A DNA stretch of 64,000 bases from Morchella semilibera (GCA_009192285.1 CM018603.1:4562062-4626061), one strand, 5' to 3'; shown: positions 43,091 to 55,949, counted from the first letter of the stretch. The notes: generated by a model not told the origin, from the sequence alone. Made by a program: numbers and translations.

Positions 43091-44057
43091 CTTGTTACGC
43101 GATGGTAAATAGCACTAATTTGTATAATTCTCAAGCGTTGTGTCGCCGGAGCTAAAGAAACAGGGGCGCAAATTTTTTTTCAACATCCTGGTAGGTGTTG
43201 TGCAGGGGTGGCACGTTCTGAGCGGAGAGCGCCGGGGTGGTGTGCCGCCGACCTCTGCGAGGCTCTTCTTCTGCTATCAGCCTTTTCTAAGAAAGAAAAA
43301 AAAATGTTACTGTTTCGGTGTTGGAGTATTTTGAGTGCCCTAGAGTTTGGGGAACGGACCTGGAAATAACCTTTTTTGTCGGGAAATAGCACAGCTTATC
43401 TCCTCTACCCGGGGGCGAATATCTAAGGTCTCTGGAGTCTACCCCCGGGATTTCAGCAGTGACATGTTGGTGGTGTTTTGCTCTTTGATGAGGGTTCTGA
43501 GGTCTCAGGGGGCCCCCAGCCATGTAAGGGACCTTTACCAGGCGATCGACGGGGTGCCTTTTTGAGCTTTCTGTAGAAGGAAGTGTAGGATGTCATTAGC
43601 AATACAGCGGAAAGGTGTTTGGCCGGGAATAACTCACAGACATATTGAAATAAACATTGTTGACCTCCACCAAAGGTTATTCTAAGGGCGGGGGAGGCAG
43701 ATACAGTATATAAGGAGAGGTTGCGTGGGGGGTCTACTAGTAACTGCGGTGATGCTATGGCAAGATTGAATGGGTTGCTTTGTAATATCGGCGTTTTGCA
43801 ACGCTGCACGCACTCTAGTGTCCACAGTAACGGATGGTGTTGAAGTGCAGATTCTAAATGCAATGACAAGTGCGAACTCCTGGAGTGTAGCTGTTAAAGT
43901 CAGTACTTCAACTGTAAACAAAAGCCGTGATTGGTCCCTGGATCAATCCTTCCGTCACCACCCATGGATGAGCCGGATACTACCCAGGAGATACTGCTCA
44001 CTGCCAATACACGCTCTGACATCTATTATGCTATGGGACAGATACAGAAGCACCGGT
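43091..44057. other. Intergenic
   Basis: No gene is supported. Overlapping frames at 43453-43869 (reverse) and 43770-44096 (forward) are of equal quality and lack motifs. Confidence 0.4.
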
Positions 44058-45175
44058 TGTCCCAGCATCTTAGCATCAGTCTCGATGGTTTGGTAGTCAT
44101 AGCGCTGTTGCAATGGATGGAGTTATCTTAAGCGAGGATGGGGTGAGATGAGGTGAGGTTGTTGTCATTAGGTTCTATGAGGTTCGGTTGCAGGAAGGAT
44201 TAGTAATAGAAATTGGCAAGATGGTGGGAAGGAATACGAGGTGTAGTAGCGAAGGATTTCTCTGAGGTTCTATGAGCGAATGTGTGAGTCATACCAGACT
44301 GGTGGGGTAGAAGTGTTAAATAATGGAGATAGATGTTTTCCTTAGATCTTTCTTTCTTTTCTCTGTGTCTCGTCTTCCTGTTATTTCGGTACATAAAAAT
44401 ATACTCCTATTCTCAACCCATAGTTTATCGCCCCCAGGGCCCTGTTCTCTTTAAGAGGAAAGCTCACAGTACCCCTCATCGTTCTCGTTGAGGTCTATCC
44501 GGCCCTCACTGTCCCTCAGCTTTACGTTCGTGTACTGTCCCGGCGTTTTAGCATCAGTCCCGAGGATTCGGTAGTCGAAGGGCTGTTGTGATTATTTAGG
44601 TATTGCTAAGCGAGTAAAGGGTGTACTAAGGAGAGGGTATCGTCATGAGATTCTAAGAGGTTCGATAACGTGATTGATTTGTAATGTATATAGCAAAGAT
44701 GGTGGGGAGAAATACGAGGTGTGGTTGCGACGGATTTTTATGGGTTTCTATGGGCTGATGTATGAGTCATAGTAGACTGATGAAGAAGAGGTGTTAAATA
44801 GCGGGGATAGGTGTTTTCCTTAGTTCCTTCTTTCTTTTCTCTCTGTCTCGTTTTCGTGTTATCTCGGTACATAGGAATCTACTCCTATTCATAAGTCATA
44901 GCCTTTCGTACCTCAAGATTCTATCCTCTAAAGAGGAAAGCCATAGTACCTCTCATTGTTCCTGTTGAGGTCCATCCGGTCCTCACTCTCTCTGTCTTAT
45001 GCTCTTGTGTCTTTGCCCTTGCCTTTGCCTTCACCGGTGCCTGTGCTTGTGCCTGCCCTTTGTTGTCTCTGTCTTCGTCGGTCTCCTTGTCAAGTAGGCT
45101 GTGCTCCTCGAACTCTTCTACGTCATCATTGTCATTTTCTACTTTGTGTCGGATTACTCCATCATACCAGTTTTT
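44058..45175 (+). repeat. Left arm: two tandem units
   Basis: Units start at 44058 and 44536, a period of 478 bases. Both contain GGTTCTATGAGGTTC-like, AATACGAGGTGT and GTCTCG...TTATnTCGGTACATA blocks. The second unit continues into a run of CTTTGCC/CTGTGCTTGTGCCTG-like short repeats. Confidence 0.7.
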
Positions 45176-45180
45176 GACAG

Positions 45181-46380
45181 TAATGCTGCGTGAACCTACA
45201 GCTATTATTGGAGATCGTTCTTTTCAGAGAAGATTACCGTACAATTCAAAGAAAATCTGGTCAACACAGATGAAGACTAATGACTAGTGTTTAGAGTTTT
45301 TACGCTTTTCAAAGCACCAAATTTGCGAACTCTCGATGCTTCCAAATATACCCAATAAATGTCTTGGTCGGTATCCAGCAGCACTAACTACTGCTTTAGC
45401 TATTGTATGCTACCGTCTAGCAAGGCCAATGCGATAAAAAGACTATGTCAAGGAGTTCAAAAGAGAGCGGGGATAGTTGAGTTCAATATTCAATGGTGTA
45501 TGTGTTCATCTCAACGAAGTATTTTACAAAAAGCTTCAATGGAATAGTTTTCTTCTCAGTGCGCAACGAATGGAATACTATTGTCAATGTATTCAAGAAT
45601 GCGGAGAGCCCTCTGGTATGGTATTGGAATTCATCGATGCGATTTATAAATGAATATGCAGGCTTTGACCAGAAACTGCTGACCAGGAACTCCTTTATTC
45701 TAGCCACAAACATGACTATACAATGCAATTTCTTGCTATTGTTACACTAGATGGTTTTATTCCTTCAATTTTGGGACCCTACAAAGGAAAGTCTGGGAAG
45801 TCCGGTGATTGGTCTAGTTAGGGTTAGTTAGGGTTAGTTAGCATTTTACTTAAAGGAAGGTATGATTGGAGCATATAAGACAGGAAGAATTATTAAACTC
45901 ACGGTAGAAGAATCGATCTTCAATATTTATATGACAAAAGAGCGTATGGCTGTTGAATGGGGATTTGACAAGGTAACACAGTATTTTGCGGTCACAGATC
46001 TACAGAGGAGTCATGAAATTGGTCTGTCACCATCTGCAATGTATTGTTTGACATCGATACTGTTGATAAATTGTCATACATATTGTTTCGGTTCTGAAAC
46101 TTGGGAGTCATTTGATTGTTTAGCTCCAAATGTGTATTGTTACTTTTCTTGTTCTGATTTGGAGGTGGTGGCATTGGATACGTACATAAAGAATTTTTTG
46201 CTCAAGCTATCATTGTTCCGACTGAGTTGGGTGTTGGGATGGAGTAAAACTCTGAGCACGAAGAGCTTCAATGGCCATTGGAATAGGATCGAGTGTATTG
46301 TTGGTGCGGCTGAGAATCTTTTCAGTTTTTTTTGTTGCCCCTCAAGTCTTTCTATACCTGTTGTTAAATCGGGTTGTTGT
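45181..46380 (+). pseudogene. DDE transposase relic
   Basis: Split over several frames. Recognisable parts: LREPTAIIGDRSF at 45187; DGFIPSILGPYKGKSG near 45752, resembling the DG-x-GPxxGR region of DDE transposases; then a longer block at 45862-46380 with AVEWGFDKVTQYFAVTDLQ (the Glu-bearing R/VEW-FG motif), a GLSPSAMYCLTSILLINCHT helix and CFGSETWESFDCLAP. These match, from memory, the C-terminal part of fungal Harbinger-like DDE endonucleases. Numerous stops and frame changes; the gene is dead. Confidence 0.65.
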
Positions 46381-47160
46381 ATCTATTGTTTCACGGAGCG
46401 AAGCGGAGTTCAGGGTGAAGCGAGCCAAGGTACACTACCTAGGCGGGACGTAACAGTAGTATCCAAGACGGAGCGAGGCGGAACTATGGAGCGAGGCGAA
46501 ATACGAGGTAGGGAACCGAATATATTCTAAAGGACTACAAATTCCTGAAGATAGGAAGATTGCGTGAAGAGGAAAGAAAGAAAACTATCTACAAGCGAGG
46601 ACAAGGTCCTTACATATATCACACCTCCCGACCCGATGATTAACCCGAGTAACCCTGTACAGAACCCCATAGAACCTCCCAAGACCCCTATTTCCGAACC
46701 CGACCTTATCCCCTATACCCAAAACCTTATTTCTGAACCAAACCCCTGATACCGAAACCCAAAGAACATAAGAGAATCCCTGACTAATCCCTATTCCCGC
46801 AACACCACTAAATCGCGCTCCATGCCGTGATATATTGGAGCGTAGGCTGAGTAATAAAAATTTCCTTCTAATGTTCAATCTTTCTCATTTCTATCTCACG
46901 TATCTACTGGACTCTGTTCCGGAGCAACACGGAGACGACTGACAAGAGAGCCGAGGTACACAACCGAGGCAGAGGCAGGAGCGGGAATGAGGATCAACAG
47001 AGGGAGAACATAATCGAGGAGTAGGGTTGTAAGGTAGAGGGTCCAGATAGCCTCTCTGACGAAGACGTGGAGGCGAAGATACTAGTAGACGATACGGACT
47101 ATAGTCATGGACTATGGACGAGGCGAAGCGAAGCGAGACGAGGCGAGATACTATGGGAGA
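46381..47160. repeat. GCGA-rich degenerate repeat tract
   Basis: Contains clusters of GCGAAGCG and GCGAGGCG motifs (46393-46503 and 47110-47148) plus a C-rich stretch with runs such as CCTATTTCCGAACCC (46620-46800). Part of 46918-46985 (AAGAGAGCCGAGGTACACAACC) is a direct-orientation relative of the inverted right arm near 48200. Confidence 0.6.
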
Positions 47161-47449
47161 CCCAAGGGGGTCTTGGCTAAACTGTGGTGATAAAGTATTT
47201 TATTCGGAACTAGAGACAAAGGACAAACAGAACTAAACCGTAGGGTTGATAACAGGAAGAACACGTAGGAAAAGAAAGAAAAAGAAAAAGACAAAGGAAA
47301 AATCTGTAGCAACGTATATATACCCCTACTAATCCCTGTACAGTTATGACTCATGACATCGTGTAATGCAAACCCATAGAAACTCCAAGAACCCAAAAGA
47401 AATAACATCACAACCGAAAACCAATTCTCCAATATCCTTTTCCTCCGCG

Positions 47450-48710
47450 AAATCCGTGGTACGCTGTGATAGACTCTCTGCCTGTGACGGAGTAACCTGA
47501 CGCAAAGTATAAGATGACAATGATGATGCAGGAGAACTCAAGGAGTACAGCCTACGCAAAAAAAAGACCGACGAAGACAGAAGCAACAAAGGGCAGGCAC
47601 AAGCACAAGCACAGGCACCGGCGAAGGCAAAGACAAGTACAAAGGCACAAAAGTACGAGACAGGGAGAGTGAGGACCAGATGGACCTCAACGAGAACGAT
47701 GAGAGGTACTATGGATTTCCTCTTTAGAGGGCAGAATCTTAGGTACGGAGACCTGTGGCTTGGGGATAGGGCTGGATTCCTATGTACCGAGATAACAGGA
47801 AGACGAGACAGAGAGAAAAGAAAGAAAGAACTAAGAAAAACATCTACACCCACTATTTAACACCTCTCCTCAACCAGTCCGCTATAACTCATTCATCAGC
47901 TCATAGAAACTCATAGAAATCCATTGCAACCACACCTCGTATTCCTCCACACCATCTCTGCTATTTACATTACAAATCCACCCCACCATCGAACCTCCTA
48001 GAACCCTATGATGACACCCTCTCTTTAGCGCACCTCTTCCTCACTTAGCAATACCTAAACAATCACAATAGCGCTTCTACTACTGAATCATCAGAACTGA
48101 TGCCAAGATGCCGGGACAGTGCCCTACAACTCTGCTCGTCAGTTAAGTCTCTTCCATGTCGCTCCTGATCACGCTCCCGTTTCTGCCTTGGTTGTGCACC
48201 TCAGCTCTCTTGCCTACTGTCTCGGTATTGCTGTGTAACACCGAACTATTGGGATTGGTGCCAAGACGCCGGGATAAGGGCAGGGAGAGTGAGGACCAGA
48301 TGGACCTGAACGAGCAACAATGAGAGGTGCTATAGATTTTCTCATTACCGATAATAAATTCTAAAGTCAAGGGAGCTATAGTTTAGGATAGAAGTATATT
48401 CCTATGTACCAAGATAACGGGAAGACGAGACAATAAGAAAATAAAAGAGAAAGTCTTCTCAGCTTATTTAACATACTCTTCTGCTAGTCCGCTATAATTC
48501 ATATCTTAATTCACCTTATCCAATTACCCCTTGTATTCCTTCTCACTATCTTTCCTTCATATTACAAATCCATCACGCCATTGAATCTCATAGAACCTAA
48601 CAACATCATCCTCACCTCATCTCATCCCCTTCTCACTTAATATGACCCCATCAGTTAGTACACTGCTTCGATTATTGAAATCTCGGGACTGATGCCAAGA
48701 TGCCAGGACA
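47450..48710 (-). repeat. Right arm: inverted, repeated
   Basis: Inverted relative of the left arm; unit starts lie at 48710, 48278 (partial) and 48118. The inner end shares GCATCATCATTGTCAT and the GTGCCTGTGCTTGTGCCTGCC tract with the left arm. Confidence 0.7.
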
Positions 48711-51651
48711 GCCCAGTGCTCCTCTCATCCTCGTCAGTGTTCTCATTGTCCTGGTTGTTTGCCTTGAGTCCCTCTGCATCACCATTGTCATTTGTTGCGT
48801 TGCGCTCAATTACTCCTTTGCAGCTATGCATTTTACATGCCGTAATAAGCTTTCTCTGAAAATCAGCTTTACTATACAATTTTTCAAGTACATTACCTAT
48901 TCATATTCAATTGAGATATATATAAACAATGAAAGTAAACACCCATAATCTGTTTAACCTGCCTTATACCCCATAGCACTTGTAAGAATAAATTCATTAG
49001 AACTGAAAAAATAGATTATCTTGATACCTAATATCAAAGAAAAAATTGAAAACATCAAATTATAGTTAGCTACCCCATGTGCGAAGAGTGTAGAATGATA
49101 TTGCAGGACAGGAGTAGAGGCTTTTGTGTGTTGAATCTCAATCATAGAGACTCTTTGATTTCATAATACAACTATTGATTTAGATATACTAGTCGATGCT
49201 CTCCCAATCCTAATAACATGAAGAGAATTATTAGTTTTATCGAAGATAATGGGGAGGAAGAGAGCTTTTTGCTATCAAGAAAAGAACCAATCACCCCTCG
49301 TACTGACAGTATTATCAAGGAATTTCAAAAAATATCTGAAGCATCACGTTCAATTCCAACATTTGCAGGGTTGGGTGAATTAGAGAAGGTGAGGAGAAAA
49401 GAATCAGATAGGAGGATGAATTTATTAGAGATATTAAAACAAGTTTTGAAGAGGAAGAATAGTTTTATGTTTGAAGCTATTGGGATTGGCGGGTTCATTG
49501 TTAATGTAACTAATGGAACTTCAAAATTAAACACCCCTAACCACAGGCCTGTGTGGTGTGCCAGTGAACCGCTCCCCGCACCCGTGTCTGCACCCTAGTA
49601 TAAACAGTTACAAATACGCTCTGCCTCCTCCGCCCGTTCTTCCGTTTTCCCTGGACCCAATGAGCTATTGGTAGTCGCTAGTCATGGAAGATCACTTGAT
49701 GTTCCTATTAGGAGCAGTTAACGCAGGACAGCGCTTGTGAAGAATCAAGCCGAATCACCTCTTTGTATCTAGATTTGCCACGACCGGTGCCAGGGGTCTC
49801 CGGCTATTCGCAGCCCCTTTCTTGTCGATTCGTAAAAGTGTAATGCTTCGCTCTGGGCGTGTGTTGCCTGCATTTTTATGGCTTGTTGGCCTGTCTTTCT
49901 GATTGGCCACCGCCAAATAGTCCTAACCAGCCCTTAAAGTCTCAAGTAGGGTTAGCCGGGTTCTGGTTGGTTTTTGTAGCGGTGGAAGATCTTTCAGTTG
50001 CTGAAAATATCGCGTGGGGTTACTAAAAGAGCGGAATCTGGGGCTCCCGACTGCGCTGTACTTGAACAGTGTACTAAAACCGTCCGCGAGACCGCCGATG
50101 CAGATGAAGTAGTTACCATAGAAAGCTTGGCGTGTTGTATCCCTTTCTCTTTTGGGTGCAAGGGCCGGCATGGGAAAAAAGTCATCCGGTATCGACATGG
50201 TCGTTACCGCCCTTGTTCCATAGGGGCCAGAGCTGGTTATCACTGAGGGTTTCTGTCGCTTTTTTAAGCACATGTATCTACTTCCTGACCACTTTCAATT
50301 GCGGCAGCGGTCAGTACACAACCCAGACGTAGAGCTCACAGCCCACCGTTTTCGATGCCGAAACCCCCCCCCCCTAAAAAAAAAAGACAAAAGACAAAAA
50401 AACGAGACAGCACGAAACATATAGGTCAAGATGTTTGTGGGGCGATGGACATATAAGATTCCCGACCTGGCTCTACCTTTTCTCGCGGAGGTCAGTGAGG
50501 AAGCAGGCAGACAATGCGATGCTTTTTGGATATGTACCCTTAGTGCACACCGCGGTAGGCAAGGTGGGGGCGTGCTAGCACGCAGAGAGAGTTGTGGGGG
50601 GAACTGATATACATCGCTAGCATGGTTTCGGACATGGTTGGGCAGGTAATGCCTACTAGGCTCATCTCTTGCCGGCTGGATAGAGATGGGAATGAGGGGG
50701 CCTTGTTGTGGTGGATTCTCAAGAATGCTGGGAATAGGGCTGCTATCAGAAGGAAAGGGCCGACTATATATAGGAACACCCAAAAGAAAAACCAGAAAAA
50801 AGGACTCCCACACGCAGGTAGCGTGGCAACTATTGGTCTGTGGTATTTGCGTGCAACATAACTTGCTTCATTATTTCTACATACTTTCGGTGATTCTAGG
50901 TACTAGCCCTGATCCTGAACCTGTGGTTTTTACTATAGGTCCCTCTGATTTTACTCCAGGATCAGGAGCATAAATGTATATATGGATACGCGAAGGTCGA
51001 GCTGTTCGCAGTGATACACCATGTACTCAAGTGCATTTATTTATCTCACTCTAAGATTTTTTTGTGGTCTACTCATAGACTATCACTCGGCCCACGTGAC
51101 CCTGCAATATTGGCGGAAGGGGAGATAGGGGGACGGCTTTACGATCGCACTGTGTGCGCCCATCTCTATCAACCATACTTTCTCCTCACCATTCTTCTTC
51201 TCATCCATCACCCATCCCCATCTTTTCATCTCCATCTGCAAAAGCCTGAAGCTAGCATCATACTGGCGAAAGAAGTTCTTCCTCCGGGGTTATAAAATCA
51301 TCATACCTTACCTACCTCACAGAGTTTACTTGCGAAGCTCGTTCTCATCTCTACCTCCTTCTCCTCCTCATCCCTTCCCCATCTCGTCTATCCTCTCTCT
51401 CTTCACACACGATACTTTTTTAGGTACCCAATTCCGATACTAAGGAGGAGGCAAGGAAGCTTCAGCCGTGAGATCTACATCAAACACAGCTATCTACAGG
51501 GCTGAAAAGTCAGGATTCAGCTACGCCCTCTCCCCCAACCAACATCTTTGATCCACTTCTAAACCTCTCTCTTCACCACTCACCTTCTCCCCGCCGCCAC
51601 TCTCTCACCGCACACACACACACCCACCACACAGATATAAATAAAAACGAA
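48711..51651. other. Mostly intergenic; AT-rich then GC-balanced
   Basis: 48800-49540 is strongly AT-rich, like the transposase relic, and holds the orphan frame at 49218-49598. The rest has no supported gene. Pyrimidine-rich tracts at 51170-51600 suit the 5' region of the gene at 51652. Confidence 0.45.
49218..49598 (+). CDS. Orphan AT-rich frame, possible transposon-linked protein
   Basis: A 126-codon frame from the ATG at 49218 (MKRIISFIEDNGEEESFLLS). The first 85 residues look protein-like: charged, helical, with LEKVRRKESDRRMNLLEILKQVLKRKNSF. It ends in an ordinary-composition tail from about residue 105. AT-rich codon use matches the nearby transposase relic, not the host genes, so it may be a remnant of that element's second gene. 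No domain recognised. Confidence 0.35.
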   Translation: MKRIISFIEDNGEEESFLLSRKEPITPRTDSIIKEFQKISEASRSIPTFAGLGELEKVRRKESDRRMNLLEILKQVLKRKNSFMFEAIGIGGFIVNVTNGTSKLNTPNHRPVWCASEPLPAPVSAP

Positions 51652-54600
51652 ATGCCCCGTAGACGCGTCTCGGGAACCTCCCGCCCCACCCCCGCCGCCT
51701 ACTCCCCCCGTAGCGGCCGCCCTGAGCAGCATCACCAGCAAGGCCAACATGACCACAAACAGTCACAGCCGGGCAATCCACACGTGGTCCCCGGAGGCCC
51801 TGGGTGGCCCTACCAGGCTTCAGGAGTTCCTGCAAAACCCGCAAGAAATAACAGTCCGGTACCGAGCTGTAAGTTCCGCAGTATGTAAGGATATTGAAGA
51901 TGAGTAACTGACAGTGGCCGATTATTTAGCTCCACCATATTCACCGCCTGAGGTGATTGGCGGGGATGAGGTTCGGCCCACCTTGCCTGATGAGCAGATC
52001 GCTGTAAACATCGAAGATAGCATTAGAGAAGGCTCCGCTTTAGGCGAGTCGAGGAGGGAGCGCGGAAATAGACAGAGGTCATTATCGGCTCCGCCGCCGG
52101 CGGGAGGTGGATCAAGAAACATGTATTATGAGGAAAAGGTAGATAAGCCGGTTCCACCTGGTCAGGGGCAGGAGGGCCCTCTGTTTAGGTACTTGCCAGG
52201 AGAGTTCGATGAAGAGAGCGAGGAGGATGAGGAGAGTCGGGTCTATCAGATGGATAGCACGTACCGCCGCGGTGGGGACGTGAGTGATATCAGCAGTGAT
52301 GTTACTGGGAACTGTGAAAATGTGAGATCCCATCCCCGTTTGCAGGAGTTAGGCCAAAGACTAATACGACCTAATGAATAGATGCTGGGTAGACGCCCTC
52401 TGGAGCAATCTAGTCAAGAGGAGGGGGTCATTGAACCTAGTTGTGGTCTAAATATACATCAAGGTGGTAAGGAGGAAAGCTTTGAGGAAGCCATTGAAGC
52501 CGTTCGTGCGGCAGCAAGAGCCCGTAGTACTTATCGTAGGGTATGCTCCCCCTCCAGGCTCCACTCGAGATTTAAGATGGGTTACTAATTGTGAATCATA
52601 TAGAACAATCGGGAGAGTGGTTGGGTAAGGGGTAATGGGGGAGAGATATCTCGTTGTGTCGTTCCAGAGGTAAGCGGCCCATAGTTCTTCGAGGATCGGT
52701 TTGTAACTGCTACTAACACCAGGCTTCAAACAGAGCAGCGAGGCGGGAGGTGCGGTGCCTAACGGAAACATGGGCGGTGTGAATCATGTTGATACACCAT
52801 GTGAATCCCATGGCGTCCAACTTGGGTGGGGTCCAGTGGGGCGTGCGGTGATGGAGGGAAGATATATAAAAAAAGGTACGTATTCTAACGCTGACACAGA
52901 TAACCCTCGATTATTTAAACGCTAATATTCACCAAGAATATGACCACTCACTAGTTCGCCACCAACGGTGCTCCGCCTGGGGTTCTCTTGCCTGCACGTC
53001 GGGGGAGGAGCATCCGTCCGAGAGCGAGGGCCCAGTAGGTGACTCCCCCCTCAGTAGGAAATGGGCGGGTCGCGCTGGGCACGCACCCAAGCCTGAAATA
53101 CCCCCAAGCTCCGGAGCAGCGTATCCGCGCTTCGTGGGTAACGGACCTTACCACCCTCAGGAAAGTCGTCATAACCAACCTTTGAAGCACCTCACCGCCT
53201 ACGGGGCGGTCTCAGGCCCGTGCACAACCGCGGGTGCGGCACCCTAAACCATTTTTCCATTCATGTCAACGCACCTGCGTATGACTCTGATGGCCTGGAA
53301 CTGGAGAGTGGGCATCGCCGCTACATCTCTCCTCCTCCCTTTACAACGGGCTCGGCCCGTCGCGAGGCACAAGAGCTTCTAAGGGCAGCGGCAGCCCGTT
53401 TTCAACCAGGACCAAGTTGCATAGACCGGCGATACGATAGTGTAGAACCCAGACCCAACAGTTACCCGATCTATAATATCCAGAACCCACGCCACTCCCA
53501 AAGCCCCTCCCCTCTCGTGGTTCCAGAACACCCCCAGGCATCGCTCCATCCCCAAGCACCGCTCCACCGACAGGAGCTGCATGCTCCTTGTGCCGCAGTC
53601 CATGCTCAATCAGCACCCCCCAGCCCTCCAGAAGCGGATAACGACCTGAGGGATCCCAGAGTACCACCTGTTGCGCTCAATGCCCACCAGTTGGAACATA
53701 TGACAAAGTGGGGACTTGATCACATATTGAACGGCGGGACGGAACTATATACTGTCGGCGCTTCTGCTCCAGATTACCTGCCTCCGGGTATGCATTGGAG
53801 AATCAAATATTACTTGAGGGTGTATATGAAGGGAATGTATTTCAGGGACATAAGGGAGCTATGGTCAAAAGCTGTGTCTACCCTGCGGGAGCGGGTGGAG
53901 TGGGGGAACCTCGAGAGGGACACAGAAACAGAATTGAGGAAGACAATTGGCCTCATCAATGCGGCTATCGAATACAAAGTGGAGAGGGACTCGAAACAAC
54001 CAGCACATGATAACCCGAGTACCAGATCCCCAGGGCCCGAAGGGATGCCACCGACACCGCGAAGAGCAAGCAAAAATCAACCAAACGACAGCAACCAGAC
54101 ACCTCGCCCCCCAGGCCCCGGCAGTGATTTGATCAAATACATTACTAAGATGCGAGAGTACCTGGAGACTGAGGGGGTTCAGGAAGACACAATAATCAGG
54201 GTAGTGATTGAGGCCCTTACTGCGGAACTCAAAAGGAGGTCTACGATGAGCGGAGATGTCCCCGCTGACGAGAGCCTGGCCGCAAAAACCATGGGATCGG
54301 GGGAGGGATCCCGGGGATCACAGGTTGAAGCTGGGAAGGCCGAAGTAAGCCCAACCTTGCAACCTTCATCACCCCTAGTTTCTACCTCGGAAAGAAGACC
54401 TGCCAGTGAGGAGCCAAACGACAGCAGTCACAGGAACAACCCATCCGACTCCCCAGGCTCCGGCGGTAATAATCAACCAGGGGCGGAGGAAGTAACCCTG
54501 CCGGTGTCGGAGCCATTGAGGGTGGGAGGGAAAAAGAGGAGGTGTGAGTCAGACGGCGGAGCTGAGGGACCTGCTGAATCGAAGCGACAATGTGGTGGCG

Positions 54601-54716
54601 AGTCGAGCGTTGGCCTATTGGAAATGAGCGAATTCAAGGAATCGGTACCGGATGGCAGGGCAAAGGCGAGACGGATGTCGTCGAGGATAAGAAAGAAGAG
54701 ATTGGAGGAGAGGTAG
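51652..54716 (+). CDS. Multi-exon gene, disordered probable nuclear protein
   Basis: At least seven exons: 51652-51868, 51915-52321, 52382-52540, 52604-52669, 52734-52875, 52955 to about 53120, and about 53216-54716. Introns one to five have good signals (GTAAGT, GTGAGA, GTATGC, GTAAGC, GTACGT donors; CTAAT/CTAAC/CTGAC branch-like sites) and keep the frame. The last junction is less sure; GTATCC at 53121 to CTCAG at 53215 restores frame. The product is mostly Pro/Ser/Glu-rich and disordered. One ordered segment in the last exon contains AHQLEHMTKWGLDHILNGG and a basic helical part (WRIKYYLRVYMKGMYFRDIRELW). The C-terminus has KKRR and RRMSSRIRKKRLEER, likely nuclear localisation signals. Family not recognised; a regulatory or chromatin role is a guess. 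Confidence 0.7.
52322..52381 (+). other. 60-base intron ending in the in-frame stop TAG
   Basis: Donor GTGAGA, branch-like CTAATAC/CTAATG, acceptor GAATAG. The host frame runs through it to TAG, which is also the acceptor. Phase 0 and divisible by three, so retention would simply truncate the protein. Confidence 0.6.
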
Positions 54717-55949
54717 AGTCTTTTTGTTACCGGTAACCTCGTGTATGTTACACCATTGTGCCTGTTTTGTTTTCCTCAAAGTAGAAGTACATAGTATTGA
54801 AATCAACCAGCGTGATCACTTTAAATGGAATAGTTGGTTTTACAGGTATATTTTAAGATTTAGGTGTGGTGGGGATGAAAATGGATGCAGTATTTTATCT
54901 TGTCGGGAGAGATTGAGGAAGGGCTGATTAGACAACAAACTAGCGAGTATCTATAAAGAAGTTTCTGTAGAGTGGCGATCTGAAGTTTCTAGAGCGAAAT
55001 ATCAAGAAATATTAGTGCTTGTCTGTGCGTAATTTGTTGGGTTGCAGCTTCGAGGCACAAGGTGCTATCCGTGTGAAGCAGCGTGTCAGCGAGTGCTTTC
55101 GCTGGTAATTTGCTCACTACATAGGATATCCTAGGAGGGATACAAAGGAAAATAAACGGGCCTTTCGTTATATGAGTATTTATTTCCATAAGGGTTCACC
55201 CGCCCGCCTGGGGGGTGTCTTCCACTGATTGCGCGGGGGGATATGAAGTAGAAGCGGTATTCAGGGGTGCCTGAGGGCGGCTGTACAGGGGGAGATGGGA
55301 AGCCTTTGCTTGGTCGATATAGTCGGTTTGGTTTTTTTTTTCTTTTTAGGTATAAATGCCAGTTTGGAGGGCTTGAAGCTCACGCATGGGTCTATTAGGG
55401 AAGGGAAGTATGAGGGAAATATAAATATAATTCACACGCCTCCCTCCATTTTAGGTCGCGGCAAGAATATTTATCGAGATATCCCATTGATCAGTCTCAT
55501 GGGGGCCGGGGATAGCTTGTGTCTCACACCAATATGCCTCTATTACGCTGAACGTTTAAAGCTTGCTCCAGAACCAGAGTATTGCTTACCCCCAGCCTCC
55601 CCAACCATCCGTGTGCAGCTTCATAGTGCTTATCGAAGCCAAAGATATTCGCCAACAGGCGATCAATTCATCACGGTGAGTCACTCGGTCTTGGCAATCC
55701 AGCATCAAAGTTTCGGCCAGACCATACAACTATTACCATCTCATCAATACCATCTTGAAAGCCCCACTTTCATCAGCATCAATCGAGCCTGGATTGAAAG
55801 TGTATGAAGGATAAAAGCTCTCCTTGATTCTGAAATGAACTCAATAGCTTACTATTCCAGCGTTTTTTAGTTCCAGAGAAGACTTCTACAAGCACTGAAA
55901 ACTCCACCATACAACCTGTCCTAACATCTAGAGTCCAGTTCATAAAAAG
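54717..55949. other. Intergenic
   Basis: No gene is firmly supported. A 170-codon forward frame (55295-55807) begins with a hydrophobic, Phe-rich stretch produced by a T run and shows no domain; it may be chance. Confidence 0.4.

Larger units (their letters stand above)
44058..48710 (+). mobile_element. Large decayed DNA transposon with repeated inverted arms
   Basis: About 4.65 kb. Left arm (about 44058-45175) and right arm (about 47450-48710) are diverged inverted copies. Each arm begins, reading inward, with TGTCCnGCATCTTnGCATCAG and is itself built of tandem units. Between them lies an AT-rich relic of a DDE transposase on the forward strand, followed by a GCGA-rich repeat area. The arms act as very long terminal inverted repeats. 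Exact ends and target duplication were not resolved. Long internal terminal repeats recall some fungal and MULE-like elements, but the transposase relic looks closer to fungal DDE_Tnp_4/Harbinger-type enzymes. Confidence 0.6.

Noticed and set aside
45816-45841. TAGTTAGGGTTAGTTAGGGTTAG, telomere-like
   Set aside because: The unit is ten bases, not six, and it lies inside a transposon relic.
49923-50273. 116-codon reverse frame
   Set aside because: Opposed by an 82-codon forward frame; no motif or splice evidence.
52951-53190. 79-codon reverse frame opposite a predicted exon
   Set aside because: Better explained as the mirror of the forward exon, which links to flanking exons in frame.
55295-55807. 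170-codon forward frame
   Set aside because: The hydrophobic start comes from a T run; no domain and no clear link to the next gene.
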